Shown piece after piece: positions 27,713 to 37,552 of a stretch of DNA of 64,000 nucleotides. The DNA lies in the NCBI GenBank assembly GCA_900539715.1, contig UQDA01000007.1, positions 62,001-126,000 of the forward strand. Reading direction: 5' to 3'. A program made the position numbers and the translations under genes. Numbering within the stretch: position 1 is the first letter of the stretch; each line of letters opens with the position of its first letter. Source of the DNA: an uncultured Lachnospiraceae bacterium. Its GTDB lineage: Bacteria; Bacillota; Clostridia; Lachnospirales; Lachnospiraceae. Under the pieces are notes generated by a model. The model worked only from the letters and a program-made list of their open reading frames with translations. It ran no database searches and was not told the origin of the DNA.

Positions 27713-29512
27713 ATAATCTCTCGGAATCCTGAGTGATTATTATCGGCAACTGCCGAAATGTGTACTTTGAAAAGTAAATATGATTTGGAACAGAAAAAAG
27801 AACACAGAAAATAGACATAACTGTCGCTATACCTGAAAAAATGGTGTATAATAATCAAAGGATTATGCCGCATTTAAAATCAACTTTTCCAGGGGGGATT
27901 CAAAGGGCAGATCCCAGGCATCCAAATGCTGAAGCATGAGGATGTGATACAGGCGGCAGTACCACATCTTAGTTGAGCGGTGTCTGCTGCTTTCTAATTG
28001 AAAGCCTATTTTCTCACGTTTATTCGAACGTTCGGCCGAAGTTCTGGCATTGTATTCCAGTTTCCATTCTTCACTGTCACGAGGCGGAAAATTAATCAGT
28101 CTTGGATTATCCTTCATCGCAAGATGAACGGTTCTCCCATATTTGGAGTCTGAGCAGGGAGTACTGCAGGAACAGCCATGTTTGCGGCTGGCAAGCGGGC
28201 AGCGGAACTTTAACCTTGCCTTGGACGGTTCAGAACCATCATGGTTCATTTTCCGACCTGCCTTGCAGACGGGAACGCCATCTTTTCCAATGGTGAAATC
28301 ATCCTTATATTTCATACTGATCCCACGCTTTTCATTTAAGTCAATAAAGGGCTGAATACCATTTTCGCGGCAATAGCGATAATACGGCATGGCATCATGA
28401 GCAGAATCCAAAAGCCATTTTCTGACGTGAAAATCAGGGAGAAAAGATTTGAAACGAAAATAAGTTTCCAAAAATCCATGTGAATCATGTTTCGATGCCG
28501 GGTTCAATAAAGGAAATATGGGAAGGTCACTTTCCGAGTTTGCAGCAACCAGCATATATAAGTCATAGCCATGATAAAAACAGTCTCTGGAAGAGTCATA
28601 ACCGATGTCGCAGTCCGGCTGGGAAAAGTAACGGTCACAGTCGCAGGAGGAGATGTTGTTTTCGGAACACTCACAGATACGGTGTTTTCGTTCACGAGCA
28701 GATGTCACAACAGGCATCCCATCACCGGCAATGGAAAGACTGGATGTATCAATCAATCCTTTAGCTATGGAAACTGATAAAAATTCATGGTTATAAATCT
28801 TGAAAAGAGAAGCGTACGGCTGTTCATCAATGGAAAAAGAAGAAGATTCCAGGGAATGAAGAAGTTGTTCAACCGTGATTTTTTCAATGGATTCTGCCTT
28901 TTCTCCTTTCTGTTTTGGTTTTCTGACTTTCTTCTTTTTTACAGGATGTATATGGGGAGAAAGATGATCGGACTCAGAATCCCAAAGCCTGTCAAGGAAG
29001 TCATAGAAGGTTCCGACGCCGGGAGTATCACCAAACTGGAAACCACTGAGGATTGCATAGAGTGGATTTATCTTCAATTGAGCAGCCCAGTCAGTAAGGG
29101 AATGAACTTTAAAATTAATAGAGAGAAGATAAGAACGCTGCATACAGGAAGGAGTCCTTGGTCTTGGGCCAAAGACAGAGTATTTGCTGCGGAGCAGCTC
29201 ATCCGTATAAGAAAGATCAAGATTCCAGAAACGTTCGATGATGTCCCATGTTGATTTAGCAAAAACAGTGGGATCCGGATAATATTTACGAAGATTTTCA
29301 AGTACAAAAGTTTGATAGGCGGTATGACCGCCGGAATTAACAGGTAACATAAAAATCGCCCTCCAGTCGATGAAAATAAAATATATTCAATCGGCTTCGC
29401 CGCAAATTTTGAGCGATTTGTCAAGTCTTTTTTGACAAAAAAGTGGGGGGTTTTGATAAAAAAGGAATCTAAAAGCCTTGATTTTACTGGGCTGAAGATT
29501 CCGAGAGATTAT
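27713..29512 (-). mobile_element. Insertion sequence copy B (1.8 kb, intact)
   Basis: Ends are ATAATCTCTCGGAATCCTGA at 27713 and its imperfect complement finishing at 29512, about 19 of 21 positions matching. The flanks are CGTA on both sides (27709-27712 and 29513-29516), a 4-bp target duplication. It is 1800 bp with one intact transposase read right to left. The different target duplications of copies A and B show independent insertions. Confidence 0.88.
27863..29350 (-). CDS. Transposase of IS copy B
   Basis: 495-residue DDE-type transposase. Likely acidic triad: AGDGMPVV (about 204-211), LLDSAHDAMPYY (about 304-315) and the E of NARTSAERSNKREK (about 438-451). A Cys-rich stretch lies near 405-425 (CPLASRKHGCSCSTPCSD). 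The ATG at 29350 is close to the right-hand element end. It is intact, so this copy could still move and could act on copy A's similar ends. Confidence 0.85.
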   Translation of the reverse strand: MLPVNSGGHTAYQTFVLENLRKYYPDPTVFAKSTWDIIERFWNLDLSYTDELLRSKYSVFGPRPRTPSCMQRSYLLSINFKVHSLTDWAAQLKINPLYAILSGFQFGDTPGVGTFYDFLDRLWDSESDHLSPHIHPVKKKKVRKPKQKGEKAESIEKITVEQLLHSLESSSFSIDEQPYASLFKIYNHEFLSVSIAKGLIDTSSLSIAGDGMPVVTSARERKHRICECSENNISSCDCDRYFSQPDCDIGYDSSRDCFYHGYDLYMLVAANSESDLPIFPLLNPASKHDSHGFLETYFRFKSFLPDFHVRKWLLDSAHDAMPYYRYCRENGIQPFIDLNEKRGISMKYKDDFTIGKDGVPVCKAGRKMNHDGSEPSKARLKFRCPLASRKHGCSCSTPCSDSKYGRTVHLAMKDNPRLINFPPRDSEEWKLEYNARTSAERSNKREKIGFQLESSRHRSTKMWYCRLYHILMLQHLDAWDLPFESPLEKLILNAA

Positions 29513-29532
29513 CGTATTAAACGGAGGAAAAA

Positions 29533-30705
29533 ATGAAAAGAATATTCCTGTGTGCCGAACGATTTTTCCCCCGTGGAGATGCGGGAGCGAACCGTGTACT
29601 GTATATTGCAAAGGCAATGCAAGAAAAAGGTTGGGAGCCAATTGTGATTTCCATAGGAAGTACATCGGTAGAATATTATTCCAAAGAGGAGCAGAAATAC
29701 GTCTATGATGGCATTGAATTTAGAAACATTGAATGTAAGACAAATGGAGTTCCGCAGAAAATAGAGCGTATGCTTTTCAATGGCAGTAAGACCATTCAGA
29801 TTTTGAAAAAATATCAGCTTACAAAGAATGACAAAGTTTTGATATATTCCAGCACTGCACCTTACACACAAGCAGTCTTGAATTACGCAAAGAAAGTAGG
29901 TGCTTCCGTTGCACTGGATATTGTGGAATGGCATCAGTCTTTCCAATTCCAATACGGAGCTGCGGATATTCGGTATTTGTCATTTAAAAAGTGTTTTGAT
30001 CAGCTGACAATAAAAGCTAAAAATGTGGTAGCAATCAGTTCGTTTTTAGCACAGCACTTTACCCAAAAAGGCTGTAATGTATTAACATTCCCAATATACA
30101 TCGAAGCAAAGTCTGATTATGTTTACAAACCGGAAAACTCGGTTTTGAATTTCATTTATCCGGGTAATCCGTATCGAAAAGATTCATTGGAAAATATGCT
30201 GGAAGGTATAGCGGCACTTTCATCCGAGGAACAATCTCAGATCAGATTACATCTTACAGGTGTCAAGCGCAATATGCTTGAAAAGGCGGTTCCGGGAAAA
30301 GAATCTCTGCTGGACACGGATTGTGTCAAGATTCATGGATTCATGGAGTACCAGAAATTGATGGAACTCTATGAGTCTGTGGATTTTGCACTAATTGCAA
30401 GACCGGACAACACTGTTACAAAAGCCAATTTCCCCTCTAAAGTGCCGGAGCTTATGAATCGGGGAATCCCTGTGCTAATCAATGACATTGGGGATATTTC
30501 TAAATATGTACACGATGGAGAAGATGCAATCTTAATTGAATCCGCAACACCAGAAGCGGTTACGGATGCATTACGGAAGTGCCTGAAAATGAGTGTACAA
30601 CAGCGCAAGGAAATGCACGACAAAGCATTTTTCAATGCTAAGAATAATTTTGATTACCATAAGAGTGCAAAAATGTTAGATTGTTATTTTTCTACACTGC
30701 AGTAG
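29533..30705 (+). CDS. Glycosyltransferase family 4
   Basis: 390-residue GT-B-type transferase. N-terminus FLCAERFFPRGDAGANRVL; the C-terminal part has ALIARPDNTVTKANFPSKVPELMNRGIPVLINDIGD. It begins 20 bp after IS copy B with CGGAGG upstream, so its transcription may come from or through the element. Acceptor and donor are unknown. Confidence 0.78.
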   Translation: MKRIFLCAERFFPRGDAGANRVLYIAKAMQEKGWEPIVISIGSTSVEYYSKEEQKYVYDGIEFRNIECKTNGVPQKIERMLFNGSKTIQILKKYQLTKNDKVLIYSSTAPYTQAVLNYAKKVGASVALDIVEWHQSFQFQYGAADIRYLSFKKCFDQLTIKAKNVVAISSFLAQHFTQKGCNVLTFPIYIEAKSDYVYKPENSVLNFIYPGNPYRKDSLENMLEGIAALSSEEQSQIRLHLTGVKRNMLEKAVPGKESLLDTDCVKIHGFMEYQKLMELYESVDFALIARPDNTVTKANFPSKVPELMNRGIPVLINDIGDISKYVHDGEDAILIESATPEAVTDALRKCLKMSVQQRKEMHDKAFFNAKNNFDYHKSAKMLDCYFSTLQ

Positions 30706-30720
30706 ATTAGGGAGCGGCGA

Positions 30721-31302
30721 ATGATTTATAAAATAATTGAAAAACTAAAGTGGTTTATCTGGACTCCAATCAATAGACTCTATTTTACGCTTAAAGGGGT
30801 ACATTATGGTAAAAAATTTCGAAGTAATGGTCGTATTCTTATAAGGAAAAATGGTGGAGATATTACCTTTGGTGATGATGTTCGAATTAATTCAGGGCTT
30901 TCATATAATCCAATTGGGTGTGGATATCGTACCTCAATACAAGTTTTAGGTGGTAAGTTGCGAATTGGAAACCATGTGGGAATGTCAAATGTATCTATCA
31001 CCTGTACCGATGAGATAATAATTGGGGACTGGACAGATATGGGTGATGGTGTAAAGGTGTTTGATACTGACTTCCACAGTATGGTACCTAGTATAAGGCA
31101 TTCTACGAAAGATTTTGAAAACTCTAAGAAAAAGGGAATCAGCATAGGAAAAAATGTGTTTGTAGGGGCAAATGCAATGATTTTAAAAGGAAGTTGTTTG
31201 GATGATGAGTGCTGTATAGGTGCAGGAGCGATAGTAACCAAAAATATTGGTGAAAAAGAAACATGGGTTGGCAATCCAGCAAGAAAAATTGTTAAAATGT
31301 GA
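30721..31302 (+). CDS. Second hexapeptide-repeat acyltransferase
   Basis: 193-residue left-handed beta-helix enzyme, similar in layout to the one at 20737: KLRIGNHVGMSNVSITCTDEIIIGDWTDMG, then VFDTDFHSMVP with the probable catalytic His, ISIGKNVFVGANAMILKG, and the terminal VGNPARKIVK. Likely an acetyl-CoA-dependent capsule O-acetyltransferase. It is 15 bp downstream of the glycosyltransferase. Confidence 0.83.
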   Translation: MIYKIIEKLKWFIWTPINRLYFTLKGVHYGKKFRSNGRILIRKNGGDITFGDDVRINSGLSYNPIGCGYRTSIQVLGGKLRIGNHVGMSNVSITCTDEIIIGDWTDMGDGVKVFDTDFHSMVPSIRHSTKDFENSKKKGISIGKNVFVGANAMILKGSCLDDECCIGAGAIVTKNIGEKETWVGNPARKIVKM

Positions 31303-31331
31303 AAACGTATCCGAGAAAAAGAGGTGGTCTC

Positions 31332-32579
31332 ATGAAAGTTTTAATTGTTAATACAATACTGATGGGAGATAAAAGCGCTACTGGTACTACAATGAAAAAT
31401 ATGTTATATAAAATGCCCGATGTTGAATTTAGACAGTATTGTATCGATTATCGGATTAAAGATCATGCTCAGCTAGTTGATACAATCTTCATGGATATTA
31501 AAGATGCATACATTGATAAAGTAATAGCGAAGTTGAAAAAAAAGAAAAATTCTGTTGACAATCATCCCAAAGCTGTTATATCTCAAGCCCAAAATGCAAG
31601 TGGTTTTGGTGAATTCTTGCACGGTATGGTTGATTGTTGGCCTGCACATATTTCAAAAGAAAATTGGAAGTATATAAGAGAGTTTGCCCCAGATTTGATT
31701 TATACCATGGGTGGGGGAATTCGTGTGATGAACCAAGCAATAAAAATTGCTCGAAGACTTCGTCGGCCGATTGTTTTTCATTGCATGGATGATTGGCGTT
31801 CCACAATGTACACAGGGTCTGCATTGTCCAGACCGTTTAACAAGGTTCTCAACCATCAATTGAAAAAAATCCATAAGTATTGCAAATATAATTTGGGAAT
31901 CGGAAAAAAGATGGCGGAGTATTATACATCGGAATATGGTGTACCATATAGTTATGCCAGCAATTGTGTATTTGAGTTTAATGATATTCCATATCAATCT
32001 AATAACGATGACTGTATAAGAATTATTTTCTCTGGTGGATTGCACTTTCACAGAGGTGAAACTTTGCTTGAAGTAGCTGCCTTGATTGAACAGTTGAATC
32101 TTGAAGGTATGGCATTTGAACTGGAAGTCTTTGCTCCACCGAAGCAAGTTCAGGTATATCAAGAGCGCTTCCAAAAATTTGAACATACAAAGCTTTTTCC
32201 TTATGTTCCTCAAGAAGAACAGGCAGTAAATTTGAAGAGAGCAGATATTCTCCTCCATGTGGAATCCTTTGAGAATACAGACATTGAATACATGAAATAT
32301 TCTTTTAGTACAAAGCTCGTGGAATACTTTGCTGTGGGACGAGCTGTCATTGGACTTGGTTCGAAAGAATTGGCAAGTATTGAATACATTGCAGAACGAG
32401 AGTGTGGTTGGACAGCCGATACAATTGCGTCGTTATCTAAGGTGCTGAAAACTGTTTATCAAAAGGCAGATATGAGAGAACAGTATTCAAGAAATGCATT
32501 AAATGTTGCAAAAGGTAATCATTCACAAAAGGCTATTCAGGATAGAATATATCAGTTGTTCTGTGATGTTGTAAAGTAA
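31332..32579 (+). CDS. Putative glycosyltransferase of the capsule cluster
   Basis: 415 residues, GT-B-like. The N-terminus VLIVNTILMGDKSATGTTMKN, central YTMGGGIRVMNQAI and C-terminal SFSTKLVEYFAVGRAVIGLG are consistent with GT4-type enzymes but diverged. ATG 31332 is chosen over the upstream frame because AAAGAGGTGG precedes it and homology-like sequence begins there. Donor and acceptor are unknown. Confidence 0.7.
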   Translation: MKVLIVNTILMGDKSATGTTMKNMLYKMPDVEFRQYCIDYRIKDHAQLVDTIFMDIKDAYIDKVIAKLKKKKNSVDNHPKAVISQAQNASGFGEFLHGMVDCWPAHISKENWKYIREFAPDLIYTMGGGIRVMNQAIKIARRLRRPIVFHCMDDWRSTMYTGSALSRPFNKVLNHQLKKIHKYCKYNLGIGKKMAEYYTSEYGVPYSYASNCVFEFNDIPYQSNNDDCIRIIFSGGLHFHRGETLLEVAALIEQLNLEGMAFELEVFAPPKQVQVYQERFQKFEHTKLFPYVPQEEQAVNLKRADILLHVESFENTDIEYMKYSFSTKLVEYFAVGRAVIGLGSKELASIEYIAERECGWTADTIASLSKVLKTVYQKADMREQYSRNALNVAKGNHSQKAIQDRIYQLFCDVVK

Positions 32580-32611
32580 AACATGATTAACAATGGAAAG
32601 GTAACAGAAGA

Positions 32612-33874
32612 ATGAAAATTGTTATTCGAAAAAATATCAGTTGCTATATCGGGGCATTTCTTCTAATTGCCTTTGTTTATGTCAACTCTGGCAGTGTATA
32701 TATGGCGGTTTATGCGTCGGAATTACAACAAATTAATTTGATTTTAGCAACAATTTTTTTTGTGTTGGATTTTCGAAAAAATAGACTATGCGTACGAAAG
32801 AGAACAGTGGAAATTTTCATGTTTCTTCTTATTATTGTGTCTATTGTGGATATGGTGATATGGGGGGAAATATATCTGTGGGGACTTTATTTATCAAATG
32901 TAGCAGTTTTTTATATATGTTATCAAATTATTAAAAAAGTGGATTATCAGATCTTTATTAAATGCTTTGTTACATTTATGACGATATTAGCTGCAATATC
33001 TCTGATTTGTTGGAGTAATACAGAGCTTTTTATGAACAGTTTTCCGGGATTTTATATTGAAAGTACAGGTATGCGTTACAAGACATGCATTTTTTATTGT
33101 ATGAATATAGATGTGCCTAATAGAAATGGCGGTATTTTTTGGGAACCGGGAATGTATCAAGGGTTTCTAAATTTTGCGCTTTTGTTACTAGCTCTGAAAC
33201 CAAAGCCAAAGATAAAGGATAGTATTTCTGCTGTAATCCTTGTCTTAACAATATTGTCTACATACTCAACTACAGGATATGCTGTTATGTTTTGTATTGG
33301 CATTTTGTGTATGTATAAATTGATATATTCGCATAATAAGGTCTTTGCATATATAGTGACAATTCTTGCGCTGATTATAGTTTTTGGACTTGGATTTAAT
33401 GATACAATTATGTCCGCTATATATAGTGTTTTACCGAATTCTGTTACTCAAAAGATAGAAACACAAAATATATCATATACCACACGAGTTTATTCCATAT
33501 ATAGTGACTTGGTTTTGTCAATTCGATATCCCTTGGGAGTGGGTAGGGCACAGGCTAATAATCTTATTCAAACTTTGGTGAATGCAATGGGATTGAAGGT
33601 TAACGCCAGAACTAGTTCAATTACTACTGCATATGTATTTTATGGTATCGGTATGGGAATTTACTATACGGTTTTGTGGATTAGAGGCTGTTTACGGTTT
33701 TCAGAAAAAAGTATAGGTTATTTTATTTGTATCATAGCAATTATGGCAATGATCTTAAACTCAGAACCGATGTTCTATCATGTGTTCTTCACATGTGTGT
33801 TGTTTTATTGGAATACTAGGAAAGCAGAATTTTATCTGGAGGAATCAGTGAATGAAAGTCATTTGGTTATGTAA
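32612..33874 (+). CDS. Wzy-type polysaccharide polymerase
   Basis: Integral membrane protein of 420 residues with about ten to twelve hydrophobic helices and a larger central loop. The GGIFWEPGMYQGFLN motif (about 172-186) is typical of O-antigen polymerase/ligase-like (Wzy_C) proteins. It would link repeat units outside the membrane. It is the only protein of this kind in the cluster and sits directly before the last transferase and Wzx. Sequence is highly AT-rich, as usual for wzy genes. Confidence 0.8.
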   Translation: MKIVIRKNISCYIGAFLLIAFVYVNSGSVYMAVYASELQQINLILATIFFVLDFRKNRLCVRKRTVEIFMFLLIIVSIVDMVIWGEIYLWGLYLSNVAVFYICYQIIKKVDYQIFIKCFVTFMTILAAISLICWSNTELFMNSFPGFYIESTGMRYKTCIFYCMNIDVPNRNGGIFWEPGMYQGFLNFALLLLALKPKPKIKDSISAVILVLTILSTYSTTGYAVMFCIGILCMYKLIYSHNKVFAYIVTILALIIVFGLGFNDTIMSAIYSVLPNSVTQKIETQNISYTTRVYSIYSDLVLSIRYPLGVGRAQANNLIQTLVNAMGLKVNARTSSITTAYVFYGIGMGIYYTVLWIRGCLRFSEKSIGYFICIIAIMAMILNSEPMFYHVFFTCVLFYWNTRKAEFYLEESVNESHLVM

Positions 33875-35141
33875 TTTCCCTTTGCCGGAGATTGCGAAGA
33901 AGTTGGATATGAAAGAAACTGTTAATGAAGGGTGGATACAGGGCCTCAGTAATGGGATGAAATTAAGAGATGATGTGGAAATTATTTATTTATTTCCTCA
34001 AACAAAAGAGAAAAAGACGTTGAATGGGAACTTGAACGGAATCAGATATTATGGTTTTTATAGAAAATTCTCCAATCCAAGTCAGTATGATGCAGACCTT
34101 GTTAATGTTTTTGTTGATATTCTGAATGAGGTTAAGCCGAATGTTATTCATATTATGGGGACAGAATTTGCACATTCCTATGCAATGGCAGAGGCATCTG
34201 AAAAGTGTGATGTGCTTCAAAAAACAGTTGTTTCAATACAAGGAATGCCTTCAGTTTATGCACAGCATTATTTAAGTGGTATTCCAGAAAAAATATGTAA
34301 TCGGCGTAGAATAAAAGATATAGTATATCATAGTAGCTTAACACGGCAAAAAAAAGTTATGCTTGAGAGAGGCTTTAATGAAGAAAGAGTACTAAAAAAG
34401 GTGCCGAATGTTTTCGGAAGGACTGAATGGGATAAAGCATGTACTTGTTTTATTAATCCAGAAAGATTTTATTATCATGGTGGTGAAATTCTAAGAAATG
34501 ATTTTTATACGGGCGAATGGGATATACGAAATATCGAAAAACATTCTGTATTTATTTCACAGGCAACATATCCGATAAAAGGATTTCATTATGCACTGGA
34601 TGCATTTGGAATCTTAAAGAGAAAATATGATGATCTGAAAATATATGTCAGTGGGAGAAACATTTTCGGTGGTCCGGTTTGGAAGATGTCATCGTATGAA
34701 AAATACGTTAACGATCTTATTGATAAGTTAAATCTTAGAAACAACATTGTTTTTACTGGTCCATTGAAAGCAAATGAAATGAAAACTCAATATTTGACAA
34801 GTCATGTTTTTGTCTCACCTTCAACGATAGAAAATTCTCCTAATTCAGTTGGTGAAGCGATGATATTAGGTGTACCTACGATATCTTCTGATGTTGGAGG
34901 AGTGAAAGATATGCTTGCACACGGGGAAGAAGGATTTGTTTATCCAATGGACGAGCCTTATATGCTTGCTTATTATATTGATCGAGTATTTTCTAACGAC
35001 AGTATTTCTTTAAAATTAAGTGAGTGTGCAAGGAATCACGCATTAAAAACACATGATTCCAAAACAATTGTTAACGAAATGATGGAAAACTATTATATGA
35101 TTATGAAGAATAAAACTCGTGAAAGTGATGCTAAAATATGA
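33852..35141 (+). CDS. Glycosyltransferase family 4
   Basis: 429-residue GT-B transferase overlapping the wzy end by 23 bp. N-terminus VIWLCNFPLPEIAKKL; donor site VSPSTIENSPNSVGEAMILGVPTISSDVGGVKDML near 325-360 with the conserved E-x7-type region. GGAGG lies upstream within wzy, so translation is coupled. Its stop overlaps the flippase start by 4 bp. Confidence 0.85.
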   Translation: MKVIWLCNFPLPEIAKKLDMKETVNEGWIQGLSNGMKLRDDVEIIYLFPQTKEKKTLNGNLNGIRYYGFYRKFSNPSQYDADLVNVFVDILNEVKPNVIHIMGTEFAHSYAMAEASEKCDVLQKTVVSIQGMPSVYAQHYLSGIPEKICNRRRIKDIVYHSSLTRQKKVMLERGFNEERVLKKVPNVFGRTEWDKACTCFINPERFYYHGGEILRNDFYTGEWDIRNIEKHSVFISQATYPIKGFHYALDAFGILKRKYDDLKIYVSGRNIFGGPVWKMSSYEKYVNDLIDKLNLRNNIVFTGPLKANEMKTQYLTSHVFVSPSTIENSPNSVGEAMILGVPTISSDVGGVKDMLAHGEEGFVYPMDEPYMLAYYIDRVFSNDSISLKLSECARNHALKTHDSKTIVNEMMENYYMIMKNKTRESDAKI

Positions 35142-36454
35142 AAATTGATTTGAGTGAAAAAAATATTAACAAAAATATTGTGTTAAGTGCTGCGTATAAA
35201 CCTATTTCGATGCTTTTGAGTTATATTTATGTTCCAGTTGCGTTATCTTTTCTTGGGGAAGAAAAGTATGGTGTATGGGCAACAATACTTAGCGTGCTGT
35301 CATGGATTTCTTTATTTGACGTTGGCATTGGTAATGGGCTGAGAAATAAATTGGCGGAATGCTTTACAAATAATGATGATGAACATTCTGTGAAAAAATA
35401 TGTTTCGAGCGCATATATTATGCTTGCGATTATTGTTTTTAGTGCAATGGCACTTTTTATAGTTGTGTTTTCATTTATTAATTGGAATGTTTTTTTTAAG
35501 GTTGGAAAGGATTTTGAAGACAATCTTCGCCTTGTTATGATATTGAGCACTGTATTTATGTGCATTAGTTTTGTATTATCTATATGTAAGAGTATTTATA
35601 GAGCGATGCAAAGCAATCATATTGTGAACCTTATGGGAGTTTTACAGCAAGCGTTGATGCTGCTCAGTATCCTTGTCCTCTCCAAGATGACTTCAAATAA
35701 TCTTGTTTATGTTGCAATTATTTATGGTGCGTCGGATTTGATTGTCGAATTGATTTTTACTTTTCAGCTTTTTCGAACCAATAGATGTTTTGTACCGAAT
35801 CTTAAATATTTCAGCAAAAAAGAAGCGAAAGCAACTACAAATTTAGGAATTCTCTTTTTTATTGTCCAAATTGCAACTATGGTTCTTTATACCACAGATA
35901 ATATAATTATCACGCAGGTTGTAGGATCATCGGAGGTAACATCCTACACGACTGCAAACAAGCTGTTTTCAATGATTACTGCTGTATTTTCAATTGTTGT
36001 TGCCCCATATTGGTCTGCAATTACAGCATATAAGTCGCAAAAAGATTGGAGAGCAATTAATACTGGAAAGAAAAAAATGTTAACATTATGGGGAATGGCA
36101 ACATTTGGGTGTATTTTGTTGATAATAGTATTCAAGCCAATTGTTAGAATATGGCTTGGGAGAACATTGCACTTTCAAGAAGGTTTAGTTCCTTTGATGG
36201 CAGTCTATGCCATAATTTATATGTGGAACACAGTGTATGCACAAATCGGAAATGGGTTAGAGATGATGAAAGTATCCGTGATAAATGCTATTCTTCAAGG
36301 TGTGATAAACATTCCTTTGTCATTGGTATTCGCAGTTTCTTTCCATATGGGGACTGTGGGAGTATTACTTGGAACAGTATTGTCAATGTCTATTTCTGCC
36401 ATTGTGATGCCTATATATATAAAAAAATTTCTCAATAATGTTGTTCAGAAATAA
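35138..36454 (+). CDS. Wzx-type repeat-unit flippase
   Basis: Polytopic membrane protein of 438 residues with about twelve hydrophobic segments, of the MOP/polysaccharide-transport superfamily. N-terminal ALSFLGEEKYGVWATI and SWISLFDVGIGNGLRNKLAE are characteristic. It moves undecaprenyl-linked repeats across the membrane for Wzy. It is the last gene of the capsule operon before the transposon remnants. Confidence 0.87.
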   Translation: MKIDLSEKNINKNIVLSAAYKPISMLLSYIYVPVALSFLGEEKYGVWATILSVLSWISLFDVGIGNGLRNKLAECFTNNDDEHSVKKYVSSAYIMLAIIVFSAMALFIVVFSFINWNVFFKVGKDFEDNLRLVMILSTVFMCISFVLSICKSIYRAMQSNHIVNLMGVLQQALMLLSILVLSKMTSNNLVYVAIIYGASDLIVELIFTFQLFRTNRCFVPNLKYFSKKEAKATTNLGILFFIVQIATMVLYTTDNIIITQVVGSSEVTSYTTANKLFSMITAVFSIVVAPYWSAITAYKSQKDWRAINTGKKKMLTLWGMATFGCILLIIVFKPIVRIWLGRTLHFQEGLVPLMAVYAIIYMWNTVYAQIGNGLEMMKVSVINAILQGVINIPLSLVFAVSFHMGTVGVLLGTVLSMSISAIVMPIYIKKFLNNVVQK

Positions 36455-36675
36455 ATATGGGAACACATTGTGCAATTAGATGGAAAATGGAATAAAAGAT
36501 ATATAAGGCAATGCCATTAAGCTAGGTGTTCGAGGTTTTGTTCGAATTTGCATTGAAACATGTGCAAGAGGATGTTTTAGTGCTTGGAAATACAGATTCA
36601 GAAAAAAGGGCATGCTGATAAGACAGATGCTGTTCATCTGTCAAAAATGACAATCTTCAGTGGTAGAGCCTAAGG
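36455..36675. other. Gene-free stretch after wzx
   Basis: AT-rich, no open frame of note, no clear terminator with a T-run and no recognisable repeat. It marks the junction between the capsule operon and the insertion-sequence remnants. Confidence 0.4.
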
Positions 36676-37062
36676 CTATCGATATCCGAAATGAATTGCA
36701 CTGATTCCACGGAGGGGCCGGTCAAATTGTCGGAATTTTTCTTTTACAGCATGGACGTATTTCAACATCAACCTAATGATATCAATAGGTTTATCGGAGT
36801 CCCTGCGAATAAAGAACTTTCTTGCTGTTTTCAGAGCAGAAGAAATGTCGATTTCGTAAAGATATTTGTTATCATTCTTTCGTTCTTTTTTCTTGTTTTC
36901 TTCAGCTGCTTTCGTTAGCAATGAAGATTCCGAAATTATAGAGTGTCAGATTTGCATAAATTTCCTGTTTTAGGAATTCGGTTTTTTTACTGTGGAAGTA
37001 CAAAAGCCCATTTGCATGCTTAAGATAACGAAAAGAAATTTCGATCCCCCATATGCCGATAT
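36676..37062 (-). pseudogene. C-terminal fragment of an IS4-like transposase
   Basis: Read on the minus strand, the IS4-type motif IWGIEISFRYLKHANGLLYF starts near 37062, followed by HSKKTEFLKQEIYANLTLYN. After a frame change near 36920 comes NKYLYEIDISSALKTARKFF, ending in the typical basic C-terminus and HFGYR. A stop lies just upstream of the first motif. The catalytic N-terminal two thirds are absent. Confidence 0.65.
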
Positions 37063-37162
37063 TTTAGAAATGCCGACTTTTGACTTTCTGAAATATTAGA
37101 TTTATAGGACTTTATAAATATATCGGCATTTCTTACTATAGAGATGTAACCAGTTATCACTA

Positions 37163-37288
37163 ATAATCTCTCGGAATCCTGAGTGATTATTATCGGTAAC
37201 TGCCGAAATGTGTACTTTGAAAAGTAAATATGATTCGGAACAGAAAAAAGAACACAGAAAATAGACATAACTGTCGCTATGCCTGAAA
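37163..37288 (-). mobile_element. Solo end of the 1.8-kb IS (copy C remnant)
   Basis: The segment matches the left end of copy B almost base for base (ATAATCTCTCGGAATCCTGA at 37163, then GTGATTATTATCGG and CATAACTGTCGCTATGCCTG), stopping at about 37288. The transposase gene and other end are missing, so this is a deletion remnant. Confidence 0.88.
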
Positions 37289-37430
37289 TCTTAAAAAGCT
37301 CAGGGAAGAACTGTGTGAGAATCTCCCTGCTCCAGTTGATGTATCTGAAATGCCGGTCGCTTTTAAAAAGCTGGAGGTAATGTCTCCGCTGTCTGATACA
37401 AAAGCAACTGTGATCATCCGGTTGCCTAAT
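37289..37430 (+). other. Orphan coding-like fragment cut by IS66
   Basis: An open plus-strand frame (LKKLREELCENLPAPVDVSE... DTKATVIIRLPN) runs into the IS66 end and stops 15 bases inside it. It looks like part of a truncated protein, but I do not recognise the family. It is bounded left by the solo IS end. Confidence 0.4.
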
Positions 37431-37552
37431 GTAAACGCTCCATAGCAAGTACCTTTTGCAATCAACTTTCATCTGCAATAATAGTCTCACACTATACACA
37501 GTCAAAAAAGTTTAGCACTTAACTTTTTTGACCAGCGTCAGGAGGTCAGACT

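Noticed and set aside
23479..29516. Composite transposon made of IS copies A and B
   Set aside because: Each copy has its own 4-bp duplication (TACA, CGTA); a composite unit would show one duplication only at the outer ends, and copy A's transposase is dead.
37020..37505. 161-residue minus-strand ORF
   Set aside because: It crosses the IS4-like fragment, the solo IS end and the IS66 end in a frame unrelated to any of them; chance frame.
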